From NCBI GenBank assembly GCA_013696365.1, contig JACCYS010000094.1, positions 1-10,720 on the forward strand: 10,720 bases of DNA. The letters run 5' to 3'. The DNA is from Nocardioidaceae bacterium (lineage in GTDB: Bacteria; Actinomycetota; Actinomycetes; Propionibacteriales; Nocardioidaceae). The position numbers and the translations under genes were made by a program. The notes under the pieces were generated by a model. That model searched no databases and was not told where the DNA came from. It saw nothing but the letters and a program-made list of their open reading frames with translations. Positions 1-6,741 of this stretch are shown here, in pieces (position 1 is the stretch's first letter; each line of letters opens with the position of its first letter).

Positions 1-253
1 CCCAGGAGAAGCCGGCAGACCGGCCGGCACCCCACGCCCGCAACATGATCCACCCGCCGCAACACCGAGATGGCTCCGCGAAACCGCCCACACGATCCAC
101 ACCGGTGGATCCAGGCTGAAGCCCTCCGTGAGCGGGTTTCCGACCGCTCGGCCACGCCGCTCAAATGGGTCCCGGCCCTGGTCTGTGCTCCCCCCCGGTC
201 AGAGGCCGGAGATCAGTAGCCCTTCTCACCCACGCAAGGCACAGGGAGATGAC
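1..253. other. Left-edge non-coding region, no gene confirmed
   Basis: No gene can be supported here. An open frame runs in from the left edge and stops at the TGA at 117-119; its translation is rich in Pro, Arg and His and matches no family I recognise. It could be the tail of a gene or an insertion-sequence remnant beyond the edge, but that is only a guess. A perfect inverted repeat, GATCCAC-accg-GTGGATC, occupies 94-111. A possible regulator half-site lies at 125-144 (separate entry). The leader of the selenoprotein gene ends with its ribosome binding site at 242-249. Confidence 0.4.
125..144 (+). promoter_or_regulatory. Weak candidate Crp/Fnr-type operator upstream of the selenoprotein gene
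   Basis: TCCGTGAGCGGGTTTCCGAC shares its first ten bases with the reverse complement of the strong operator at 3458-3477, but the right half is degenerate. It lies about 110 bp before the start codon at 254. A hexamer TCAAAT at 161-166 could serve as a -10, but its spacing from the site centre (26.5 bp) is about 3 bp shorter than at the three stronger sites. It may be a weak or non-functional site, or chance. Confidence 0.25.
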
Positions 254-805
254 ATGGCTCGCGCAAGGCACACCGACATACCGCTGCGCGGACTGGCGGT
301 GACCGACGCCCGCGACGGCTCGGCCCGCGACCTCGGCGACCTGGTAGGCGTCAACGTCGTGGTGCTGATGCGGCACAGGCATTGACTGCCCTGCCAGAGG
401 CACCTGGTCGAGGTGCATGAGCAGCACACGAACACGGCAGTGGGCCTTGTCTTCGTGGGTTTCAGCCCGCCAGAGAGGCTGGCGGCCCTGGCCCGGCACC
501 TGCGCTGGCCTGGACTCGTCGTCAGTGACCAGAACCGGGATCTTTACCGGGCGCTGAGGCTGGGCCGTGCGCCACTGTGGCGGGTCTACTCGCCACGCAC
601 CGTGCTCACCTACGCCCGGTCTCGACGCGCCGGCCGTCGGCTTCCTCGTCCGGTCGAGGACACCCGTCAGCTCGGCGGCGACGCAGTCGTCGTGGACGGC
701 ACCGTGGTTCGGCTCTGGCGTCCACGCACGCCGGAGGACCGCCCCTCGGTCGCCGAGGTGCTCGCGGCAGCGGACCAGGAGCAGCGGCGGCGTCAGAACC
801 CCTGA
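254..805 (+). CDS. Selenocysteine-containing peroxiredoxin-like (AhpC/TSA, SelL-related) redox protein; TGA 383-385 = Sec
   Basis: The ATG at 254 follows AGGGAGAT with good spacing. The frame runs to a TGA at 383-385, then continues open in the same frame to the stop at 803-805, giving 183 residues with position 44 as selenocysteine. The surrounding motif is VVVLMRHRH-Sec-LPC, a UxxC version of the CxxC site of thioredoxin-fold AhpC/TSA-like proteins, on the turn after a hydrophobic beta strand. Sequence after the TGA keeps family features: a VGLVFVGFSPPERLAALARH segment, a DLYRALRLGR segment, QLGGDAVVVDG near residue 145 and a C-terminal DRPSVAEVLAAAD. A hairpin resembling a bacterial SECIS follows the TGA (separate entry). 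Likely role: thiol-dependent redox or peroxide chemistry in the cytoplasm; there is no signal peptide. An automated caller would split this into a 43-residue peptide and a GTG-start fragment at 413. The alternative, a nonsense-mutated pseudogene, is less likely because the flanking frame is intact and the TGA sits exactly on the redox Cys. Decoding requires selA, selB, selC and selD elsewhere in the genome. The gene is convergent with the radical SAM gene, six bases away. Confidence 0.83.
386..424 (+). promoter_or_regulatory. Putative bacterial SECIS element (Sec insertion hairpin)
   Basis: Directly after the in-frame TGA, 400-405 (GCACCT) pairs perfectly with 411-416 (AGGTGC), closing a five-base loop GGTCG at 406-410. 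A lower helix is possible between CTGC at 391-394 and GCAG at 421-424, across an internal loop. Twenty bases separate the TGA from the loop. The known Escherichia coli fdhF SECIS also has a GGUC loop on a short helix, about two bases nearer its UGA, and bacterial SECIS elements generally need a G in the first two loop positions. The codon context UGA-C is also the same as in fdhF. SelB binding is inferred, not shown. Confidence 0.75.
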
Positions 806-811
806 GCCGCC

Positions 812-2210
812 TCAGAGCACCGTCAGCGGCAGGAGCTTGCGCAGGTGTGCGTTCTCCCCGGGGTCGAGGACCGAGTGCTGGACGCAGGCAGGGACCAGCT
901 CGCCGGTCTCGGGGTGCGCCATCGCGTAGGTGCAGGCGGAGAGGCGCTCCTGGGTGGCAAGAAGCGCGGGACTGTCGGCAACCCGGCCGGCCTTCATGAG
1001 CTCCCACGCGGGGGCCACGTCGGCTGCGTCCATGAAGTTGTGGACGACGTACGTCATCGGGGCGACCTCGCCTCCACGCCAGGCTCGCGCGAGGGTGAAC
1101 GCGCCGCCCGCACGCTTCACCAGGCGGCGAGCCCAACCCAGAGCGACCACCGCGTCCTCGGGATGACGGACCAGCACACGGAGCAGCTTCGCGGCAAGCA
1201 GCCGGCGCGGCGTACCACCGAAGTTCACCCCGCCGAGATGGCTGAAGGCACGGTCCCGCGCGGCAAGGTCGGCTGAGGACTCGGGGTCGAGAAGCGGCAC
1301 CCACCGCCGGCGTACCCGGAGCCCGAACGCGGTGCGGTTGCAGCGCGGGTCGCCGAACTGCAGAGCCTGCCACGGCACCGGCTGCCCCAGCCCGGCCTCC
1401 AGCTGCGCCCAGACCTCGTCGATACCGACCGTCCGGTAGTCGCCCTTCCAGCGCCGCTCGTCCCCGACGTGCGCAGCCGGCTGGAACGACAGCATCGAGA
1501 AGCCCATCGCACTCACTTCACCGACGACCCCCGAGACCTCCCGAAGGTTCGCCGGCGTCACCGTCATGTTGTGCGCAAGGTACGAGCGGATCCCGTGCTC
1601 CCTCCGCAGCCGTCGGAACATCTCGACGAAGCGGGCCGCGGTAGGGGTTCAGCTCCGCCTCGTTCCGCGGCCTCGGGACACCTCGTCGCCCCCGCATGAG
1701 CGAGTCGAAGTGCGCGGCGAACGACAGCCGCGCGAAGCGAGGCCGGCCCTCCGCGTCGAGGGCGAGATCACGGAGGTAGTCCCAGTCGAAGTCACCGTGC
1801 GTCATCGGCATCGGCTCACGCCCGTGCGCACGCATCGCGAGCAGCGTAGCCGCATGGTCCTCCGGGTCCAGCAGGCTGACCTCTCCCCCGATGAGCTGCG
1901 CGTGCGCTCGGGGACCGCGTCTCTCCTCGAGCAACCGCATCTGCGCCTCGACCTGACCCAGGGTGTGAACGCCGTCGACGCGCACCTTGTTGGCATCCTT
2001 GGAGTGGTAGCACGGCGTGCAGGTCAGGTTGCACCGCGGGAAGACCCCGTGGGTGCCTTCGCAGCCGACCGCGTTGCGGCCAAGCGTCTGCGCGTCCGTC
2101 CGCGCGGCTACCGGCAGAGCGGACCACCTCTCGTCGAGGGCACGACGGGTCTCGGGGTGGACGGGGCGAGTTCGTTCCTCGAGGCGACGTAGCAGCCTCG
2201 GGAGCCTCAT
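812..2210 (-). pseudogene. Radical SAM protein of uncharacterised family, frameshifted near 1640
   Basis: The ATG at 2210-2208 overlaps the stop of the DUF3179 gene (ATGA) and follows AGGGGAGAAGAA, so the two are translationally coupled. About 466 residues are expected. The first part carries the radical SAM cluster motif C60-NLT-C64-TP-C67 followed by YHSKDANKV, then an IGGEVSLL segment (the GGE-type SAM-binding motif) and MTHGDFDWDYL. After NEAELNPYR the frame must shift to reach RFVEMFRRLRREHGIRSYLAHN, which continues the same protein to the stop at 812. The C-terminal part has further cysteines, including RLSACTYAM and LVPACVQH. The break lies at about 1636-1643 and equals one extra base or two missing ones. 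It may be a real mutation, a sequencing error, or less likely programmed frameshifting. The family resembles actinobacterial radical SAM proteins with a DSLxRGRRG motif; its substrate is unknown to me. Confidence 0.75.
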
Positions 2211-3409
2211 TTCTTCTCCCCTGCCGGGTCGGGGTCGATCAGCTCGGTGTCGGGGTTGAAGGCCACCCAGGCGAACCAGAACGTGTCGAGATGCTGATAG
2301 GGCTCCAGCTGCGACCCTTTCAGCGGCCCGGCGACGGCTCGGCCGAGGACGTCCCACCGGGTGCCGGTCTCCTCGTCCTCGAAGAAGCCCTGCCGGCTGG
2401 TGAAGTGCAGGCGCCGTCCATCGACGACCGGATCGAAGACGCCGACGGTCCCGATGTCCTCGCCCCCGGCAATGCTGGGCGTGTCGAGCGCGGAGGTCTG
2501 TCCTGGTCGGTGCCACAGGACCGCGTCCCGGTCTCCGACCGTGACCTCGAGGGGCTGTCGGCCGGCGAGGGCGCTCCGGACGACCGCAACGCCGCTCGAC
2601 CCGTCGCTGAGCCCGATCACGCGTTCCTTGACCGGCAGCCGCTCGTCGGGCTCGCCTGGCAGCTCAAAGAGCAGGGCGCCGTCGGGGTCGTCGTACCCGA
2701 CGTAGGGATTGGAGCCGTAGGGCCGGTCGAAGCCGGTGTCCTGCGACAGGACCAGCGCGTTGGCGTGTGCGTCGCGGAACTCGCTCCAGGCGACTATCCC
2801 CATGGGGATGGCGGTGAGCTTCTGGCCGGTGAGGACGCCGATCGAGGCCTGCCCGGTCAGCTGCGGCCACAGGGACTCGGTCTGTCGGTCGTACATCACG
2901 AGGTTGTCGGCATACAGCATCCCGGAGGTTCCGAAGGACAGGACTCGCCCGTCCACTTCGCGCAGGAAGGCGACCCCCGAGTTGCACAGCGGGCAGTAGG
3001 TGACCGCGACCGGCACGCCTGCCACGGTGTCGTTGACGATCTCGTGCCACGTCATGACCCGCAACGGATAGGCGCGTGTCTCGCCCTCAACGGTGAGGGA
3101 GAGCACGGGCTCGTCCGACTCCAGCCAGGTGACCGTGTCCGCGGACTCGAAGGAGGGCTCGTCGATGGGCGGGATGCCGTCAGGCGGAGGCCCCCCGGAG
3201 CGGACCTCGTCGGGGTCGACCAGTGGCTCGGGAAGCCGGGGGTCGAAGCGGTCGTCGAGCGCGGAGACCGTTTCCTCGGACGGGTCCGCCTCGACCTGGG
3301 CGGGCGTGGCGGACGGGCCCCCGGCCTGACCGTCGTTGCCCAGGCCGGAGCACGCGGTGAGCACGGTCAGCAAGCCTGCGGCCAGCAGTGCCGCGCGATG
3401 GTGAGCCAT
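2207..3409 (-). CDS. DUF3179 domain-containing lipoprotein
   Basis: This 400-residue protein starts with a lipoprotein signal peptide: basic MAHHR, a hydrophobic run, then the lipobox LTAC with Cys20. A low-complexity Asp/Pro/Glu-rich linker of about 65 residues leads to the DUF3179 domain. Family hallmarks are YPLRVMTWHEIVND near 114-127, VAVTYCPLCNSGVAF (Cys139 and Cys142), FGTSGMLYADNLVMYDRQTESLW, and the downstream PYVGYDD segment. The CPLC pair may bind metal or cycle as a disulfide; the biochemical role of DUF3179 is not known to me. The ATG at 3409 follows TGAGGAGG with an eight-base spacer. The stop overlaps the start of the radical SAM gene by four bases, suggesting a two-gene operon. 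It diverges from the thioredoxin gene, and a Crp/Fnr-type operator sits between them. The protein is likely anchored on the outer face of the membrane. Confidence 0.9.
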   Translation of the reverse strand: MAHHRAALLAAGLLTVLTACSGLGNDGQAGGPSATPAQVEADPSEETVSALDDRFDPRLPEPLVDPDEVRSGGPPPDGIPPIDEPSFESADTVTWLESDEPVLSLTVEGETRAYPLRVMTWHEIVNDTVAGVPVAVTYCPLCNSGVAFLREVDGRVLSFGTSGMLYADNLVMYDRQTESLWPQLTGQASIGVLTGQKLTAIPMGIVAWSEFRDAHANALVLSQDTGFDRPYGSNPYVGYDDPDGALLFELPGEPDERLPVKERVIGLSDGSSGVAVVRSALAGRQPLEVTVGDRDAVLWHRPGQTSALDTPSIAGGEDIGTVGVFDPVVDGRRLHFTSRQGFFEDEETGTRWDVLGRAVAGPLKGSQLEPYQHLDTFWFAWVAFNPDTELIDPDPAGEKK

Positions 3410-3457
3410 GATCTGGGCCTCCTCAGGCGTTCAGCATGGGTGGCGACGGGCGCCCCG

Positions 3458-3477
3458 TCCGTAAGCGCGCTCACGGA
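3458..3477. promoter_or_regulatory. Crp/Fnr-type operator (site 1) in the DUF3179/thioredoxin divergent promoter region
   Basis: TCCGTAAGCGCGCTCACGGA is palindromic at 18 of 20 positions; the only mismatched pair is A6 against C15. Its core fits the Crp pattern of GTNA and TNAC half-sites separated by six bases. A -10-like hexamer starts 29.5 bp from the centre on both sides: AAGACT at 3497-3502 toward the thioredoxin gene, and CATGCT on the minus strand at 3438-3433 toward DUF3179. That is the geometry of class II Crp activation (site centred near -41). Closely similar copies occur at 6662-6681 and 8430-8449. The bound protein is inferred to be the Crp/Fnr regulator at 9122-9823. Confidence 0.65.
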
Positions 3478-3490
3478 AGCGGGGTTGACT

Positions 3491-3505
3491 CCCAGTAAGA
3501 CTGGG
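3491..3505. repeat. Short inverted repeat in the thioredoxin leader
   Basis: CCCAGT-aag-ACTGGG is a perfect six-base inverted repeat with a three-base centre. It overlaps the predicted -10 hexamer of the thioredoxin-CcdA promoter, 14 bp after the Crp/Fnr-type operator. It could be a second operator or an RNA hairpin at the transcript start; chance is also possible. Confidence 0.35.
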
Positions 3506-3549
3506 GGCTCCAGGACAGACTGGTCGCATCAGGACGATGAAGGAGACGC

Positions 3550-4089
3550 ATGAGCCTCAGGGCAGTCAGCACCCTTGTCGCCGGCGCGGTCCTGGTCCTC
3601 ACAGGATGCTCGACCGGCGTCGCCGACGGCGACAGCGAGGGCAGCGAGGGCAGTACCGGGGACGGTTCGACGGGCTCCGTCGCGACTCCCCCCGAGACAG
3701 ACCTGGCGTTCACCGCAGAGACGTTGGACGGTTCGCCCTTCGACGGGGAGACGCTCGCGGGCAGACCGGCGGTGCTCTGGTTCTGGGCGCCGTGGTGCCC
3801 CACCTGCCGGGCGCAGGCCCCTGGCGTCAGCCGGCTCGCCGAGCAGTACGACGGGCAGGTCAGCGTCGTGGGTGTGGGCGGCCTCGCCGACGAAGGGGAC
3901 ATCCGCGACTTCGCCGTACAGGTCGACGGCCCGACACACCTCATCGACGAGGACGGCGAAGTGTGGCGCCACTTCGGTGTGACCGCGCAGAGCACCTACC
4001 TCGTCCTCGACGCCGACGGCGGCGTGGTCGCGGAAGGCTACCTCGACGACCACGTCCTCGCGGACAAGGTCGAGGGGCTCGTGGGCTGA
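3550..4089 (+). CDS. TlpA/MPT53-like thioredoxin-fold lipoprotein
   Basis: This 179-residue protein has a lipoprotein signal peptide ending in the lipobox LTGC (Cys20), an acidic Gly/Ser/Asp-rich linker to about residue 50, and a thioredoxin fold with the active site WAPWCPTC (Cys83 and Cys86). Where most thioredoxins have a cis-Pro, the sequence reads GVTAQSTYLVLD, so Ser appears to replace it. The ATG follows AAGGAG at a four-base spacing. The stop at 4087-4089 is one base from the start of the CcdA-type gene, the usual pairing of an extracytoplasmic thioredoxin with its membrane electron donor. Its expected role is oxidising, reducing or isomerising disulfides in exported proteins, or cytochrome c maturation; the sequence does not decide among these. 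The operator at 3458-3477 lies upstream. Confidence 0.9.
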   Translation: MSLRAVSTLVAGAVLVLTGCSTGVADGDSEGSEGSTGDGSTGSVATPPETDLAFTAETLDGSPFDGETLAGRPAVLWFWAPWCPTCRAQAPGVSRLAEQYDGQVSVVGVGGLADEGDIRDFAVQVDGPTHLIDEDGEVWRHFGVTAQSTYLVLDADGGVVAEGYLDDHVLADKVEGLVG

Positions 4090-4090
4090 C

Positions 4091-4972
4091 ATGCTGGACG
4101 GTGCCGCTGCGATCGCCCTCGGCGCGGGGATGCTCGCCGCGCTCAACCCCTGCGGGTTCGCGCTGCTCCCGGCCTACCTGACCCTCCTGGTGATCGGCGA
4201 CCAGCCCAACCGGATGGTCGCCGTGCAGCGGGCGCTGAAGATGACTGCCGCGATGACCGCGGGATTCTTGGTGGTGTTCGCGGCGTTCGGGTTCCTCGTG
4301 GCACCGGTCGCCTCCTCGGCGCAGCGCTATCTGCCGTGGGTGACCGTCGTGGTCGGCATCCTTCTGCTGGTCGCCGGTCTGTGGCTGCTGGCCGGGCGGG
4401 GCCTGCCCGGGCCGAAGCCGCGGCTCGGCGGGAAGGGGCCGATCACCGGCTCGATGCGCTCGATGTTCGGCTTCGGCGTCTCCTATGCGGCAGCCAGCCT
4501 GACCTGCACGGTCGCGCCGTTCCTGGCCGTGGTCGTCGCGGCATTCCGCGCCGACTCCGTCCTCGCCGGGTCGGCCCTCTTCCTGCTCTACGGGGCCGGG
4601 ATGGGCCTCGTCGTCGGCACCGCCGCGCTCTCTGTCGCGCTCGCCCAGCAGTCTCTCGTGCGCGGCGCACGACGCGTGGGTCGCCTCGTGCCCACCGCCG
4701 GTGGGGTCCTCCTCGTCCTGGTCGGTGCCTACGTCGCCTACTACGGCTGGTGGGAGATCCGAGTACTTCGCGGTGGCTCCACGGCCGACCCGGTCATCGA
4801 GGCCGCCGCCTCCGTCCAACAGACCCTCGCGAACACGGTCGCGTCGCTGGGTGCCAGCGGGTTTCTCCTCGCACTGGCCGCCCTCGCACTCCTGGCGGCT
4901 GGCGGCACTCTCGTGCGCCGACACATGACCCGGGACCGAAGGGGAAACAAGACCACGACATCCGCAGGCTGA
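4091..4972 (+). CDS. CcdA/DsbD-family membrane thiol-disulfide transporter
   Basis: This 293-residue polytopic membrane protein has the two conserved cysteines of the CcdA family: Cys21 in LNPCGFALLPAYL in the first helix, and Cys139 in AAASLTCTVAPFL in the fourth. Hydrophobic segments are visible near 6-34, 52-75, 82-101, 125-150, 155-185 and 200-221, plus an extra C-terminal one near 257-276. The protein moves reducing equivalents from cytoplasmic thioredoxin across the membrane to extracytoplasmic partners. The likely partner is the lipoprotein encoded one base upstream, with which it forms an operon. The extra C-terminal helix after a long loop (about 222-256), followed by a basic tail, extends the usual six-helix core. 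GC content matches the neighbours. Confidence 0.9.
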   Translation: MLDGAAAIALGAGMLAALNPCGFALLPAYLTLLVIGDQPNRMVAVQRALKMTAAMTAGFLVVFAAFGFLVAPVASSAQRYLPWVTVVVGILLLVAGLWLLAGRGLPGPKPRLGGKGPITGSMRSMFGFGVSYAAASLTCTVAPFLAVVVAAFRADSVLAGSALFLLYGAGMGLVVGTAALSVALAQQSLVRGARRVGRLVPTAGGVLLVLVGAYVAYYGWWEIRVLRGGSTADPVIEAAASVQQTLANTVASLGASGFLLALAALALLAAGGTLVRRHMTRDRRGNKTTTSAG

Positions 4973-4982
4973 CCGTCTGCGG
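4962..4982 (+). terminator. Weak stem-loop across the stop of the CcdA-type gene
   Basis: CCGCAG at 4962-4967 pairs with CTGCGG at 4977-4982 around a nine-base loop that contains the stop codon. No T-run follows. It may act as a weak terminator or RNA-stability hairpin between the CcdA gene and the hydrolase gene; the six-base helix is short and could be chance. Confidence 0.25.
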
Positions 4983-5014
4983 CACCGAGATCCCCCGCCC
5001 GGGAGGGACCGCGC

Positions 5015-5839
5015 ATGGAACACAAGGAGACCCTCGTCGGTGGCGTGCCGACACGGTGGATCGAGAACGGCACGGGGCAGGCCGTCGTGCTCGTGCACGG
5101 CATCCCTACCTCACCGCGGCTGTGGCGCCATGTCATGCCGCTGGTCAAGGGGCGGAGCCTGGCCTGGGAGATGGCCGGGTACGGCACGAGCATCCCCGGC
5201 GGTGTCGGCCTCGATCTCGGCCTGGCCGCGCAGGCCGAACGACTCCTCGCCTGGCTCGACCACCTCGGACTTCACGACCCCGTGCTGGTCGGCCACGACC
5301 TCGGCGGGGGCGTGGCACAGATCGCCGCAGCCCGAGCGCCCGAGCGGTTCGCGGGGCTCGTGCTCACGAACGCGGTGTGTTACGACTCCTGGCCAATCCC
5401 CAGCGTGAAGCTGATGGCTCGCTTATCAGGCCTGCTGCAGCACATGCCCGATGTGGCGATGTACCCGAGCTTTGTACAGCTGCTGCGACGAGGACACGAC
5501 CATGGCGAGATCGCGCGCGAGTCCATCGGCCTGCACTGGCAGTCCTACGCCACCCACGGTGCCGCGGCGTCACTGATGCGGCAGGTGTCAGCCCTGGATG
5601 TCCACGACACGCTCGCGGTGGCCGACCGCCTTCCGCACCTCGGACTACCCGCGCGAGTCGTCTGGGGCGACGCAGACCAGTTCCAGAAGCTGCCCTACGG
5701 CGCACGCCTCGCGGACGATCTCGGCACGGACATCCGCCGGATCAACGGCGGCAAGCACTTCACCCCCGAGGACCACCCCACCGAGATCGCCGAGGCGATC
5801 AACGAGCTGGTTGCAGGAACACCCCCAGGACTCGGCTGA
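5015..5839 (+). CDS. Alpha/beta hydrolase with Asp nucleophile (haloalkane dehalogenase/epoxide hydrolase type)
   Basis: This 274-residue single-domain hydrolase has no signal peptide. The oxyanion segment is VVLVHGIPTSPRLWR (HGIP at 29-32). The nucleophile elbow is VGHDLGG with Asp95, the base is His248 in GGKHFTPEDHP, and the acid is probably Asp219 or Asp221 in VVWGDADQF. A cap domain spans roughly 125-190. An Asp nucleophile is found in haloalkane dehalogenases, fluoroacetate dehalogenases and epoxide hydrolases, not in esterases, which use Ser. The exact reaction cannot be assigned: the HGxPTS-x-LWR start resembles haloalkane dehalogenases, but the residue after the nucleophile is Leu, not the halide-binding Trp. 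The ATG follows GGGAGGG with good spacing. It lies 42 bases after the CcdA-type gene and may be co-transcribed. Confidence 0.85.
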   Translation: MEHKETLVGGVPTRWIENGTGQAVVLVHGIPTSPRLWRHVMPLVKGRSLAWEMAGYGTSIPGGVGLDLGLAAQAERLLAWLDHLGLHDPVLVGHDLGGGVAQIAAARAPERFAGLVLTNAVCYDSWPIPSVKLMARLSGLLQHMPDVAMYPSFVQLLRRGHDHGEIARESIGLHWQSYATHGAAASLMRQVSALDVHDTLAVADRLPHLGLPARVVWGDADQFQKLPYGARLADDLGTDIRRINGGKHFTPEDHPTEIAEAINELVAGTPPGLG

Positions 5840-5860
5840 TACCTCGTCCCGCGGGTGGGT

Positions 5861-6460
5861 TCACATACCCAGCCGGCCGCGGAGGCCCTCGAGCGCCTCC
5901 TCAAGAGCTTCCTGCACGCCGGGCGTGTCTCGCTCACCGTCCAGTCCCACCAGCCACGTCAACTCCTCGGACCCCGGCCGCCTTCGGCCGATCACGCGGG
6001 CCATACCGTGCTTGCCCAAGTCAACCTGAGTGCGCACCACCGCGGTCCAGGCCACACGCTCCTTGGCTAGAGAGGCCAGAGGGTAGGCACTCGGAAGATG
6101 CAGCACTGTACGACGCGCGACGGTCGGGAGGAGACCGGTGAGGGTCAACGTGGAATCTCTGTCATCCCATGTGACCTTGCCGATCTCTTCCCACCCCAGA
6201 CGGACCCACTCCCGCGGGACAGCGACGCGTGATGGTGCACCGTCGGAGTGGTACAACGCACGCTCGCTCGCTGCCACCCAGCTTCCACTGCTGTCACATG
6301 TCATAGTCAGGACTCTTTCTCCTGATGCCAACGGCAATGATGAGCGGATCTCATCTCGCGCTGTCAGCGCCTCCATCATCCTGGCCAGGCGCTCACGCAG
6401 ACGCCTCGTCAACCCGGTGGTGCGCCCGGGAAAGACCATTCCCTCGATGTGTGAAGCCAT
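5861..6460 (-). CDS. Hypothetical protein, 199 residues
   Basis: I do not recognise the family. The start is set at ATG 6460-6458 (MASHIEGMVFPGR) because GGAGGAAGGAGG lies just before it; an upstream ATG at 6505 lacks such a site. The N-terminal 35 residues are basic and helix-prone. A central Trp-rich, beta-strand-like part follows, with GSWVAASERALYHSD, REWVRLGWEEIGKVTWDDR and STLTLTGL, reminiscent of a PH-like or other small beta-barrel fold. The C-terminus has an acidic Glu/Leu-rich helix. There is no signal peptide or membrane segment. It is convergent with the hydrolase gene (21-base gap) and has its own promoter region upstream, in the 281 bases shared with DUF427. Its coding reality rests on the strong ribosome binding site and an intact frame. 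Confidence 0.7.
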   Translation of the reverse strand: MASHIEGMVFPGRTTGLTRRLRERLARMMEALTARDEIRSSLPLASGERVLTMTCDSSGSWVAASERALYHSDGAPSRVAVPREWVRLGWEEIGKVTWDDRDSTLTLTGLLPTVARRTVLHLPSAYPLASLAKERVAWTAVVRTQVDLGKHGMARVIGRRRPGSEELTWLVGLDGERDTPGVQEALEEALEGLRGRLGM

Positions 6461-6661
6461 CACCCGCCTCCTTCCTCCACATGCCGGTTCTGCTATCTCG
6501 GACAACGAAACCGACAGAGAGCCCCACGGTCTGTGATGGCGCCGACACTTCCCGGTGATCGGCGGTGTGGTGCCGTTTCCTGAGGCGCGCGACGGCGCTC
6601 GCGCAGCTGCCGTGCTGGCCTTCCACCGAAGGCGAATCGCAGCGACCAGGTCACCGCGCGT

Positions 6662-6681
6662 TCCGTGATGGCGCTTACGGA
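6662..6681. promoter_or_regulatory. Crp/Fnr-type operator (site 3) upstream of the DUF427 operon
   Basis: TCCGTGATGGCGCTTACGGA is nearly palindromic and matches the reverse complement of site 1 at 18 of 20 positions. The hexamer TACCTT at 6701-6706 starts 29.5 bp after its centre and fits a -10 element, putting the operator near -41 for a transcript that begins near 6713, about 29 bases before the DUF427 ATG. The rest of the 281-base gap from 6461 shows nothing else I can identify apart from the leader of the divergent hypothetical gene. Confidence 0.65.
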
Positions 6682-6741
6682 CGAGGGGCTGAGCCCGGCC
6701 TACCTTGAGGCGGTGAAGTCACCGAACTGTAGGGAGCACCC

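Noticed and set aside
94..111. Inverted repeat as an insertion-sequence end
   Set aside because: No transposase gene, matching second end or target duplication is visible within the window.
128..253. N-terminal extension of the first gene from GTG 128
   Set aside because: The extension has no family similarity that I can see, while ATG 254 has a well-placed AGGGAG; the extension is probably leader.
413..805. Separate gene starting at GTG 413
   Set aside because: It is in the same frame as the ATG at 254, lacks its own ribosome binding site, and would lack the redox motif; it is better read as the part of the selenoprotein after the Sec codon.
1630..1650. Programmed frameshifting in the radical SAM gene
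   Set aside because: No slippery heptamer or obvious downstream stimulator is visible; mutation or sequencing error is simpler.
2291..3553. 420-residue plus-strand open frame opposite the DUF3179 gene
   Set aside because: Antisense shadow; the minus-strand product has a lipobox, family motifs and a ribosome binding site.
5015..5839. Naming the hydrolase a haloalkane dehalogenase
   Set aside because: The Asp nucleophile fits, but the residue after it is Leu, not the halide-binding Trp, so epoxide hydrolase or another activity is equally possible.
4336..6141. 601-residue open frame across the CcdA and hydrolase genes
   Set aside because: It is an out-of-frame shadow in GC-rich DNA, rich in Arg, Pro and Gly, overlapping two well-supported genes.
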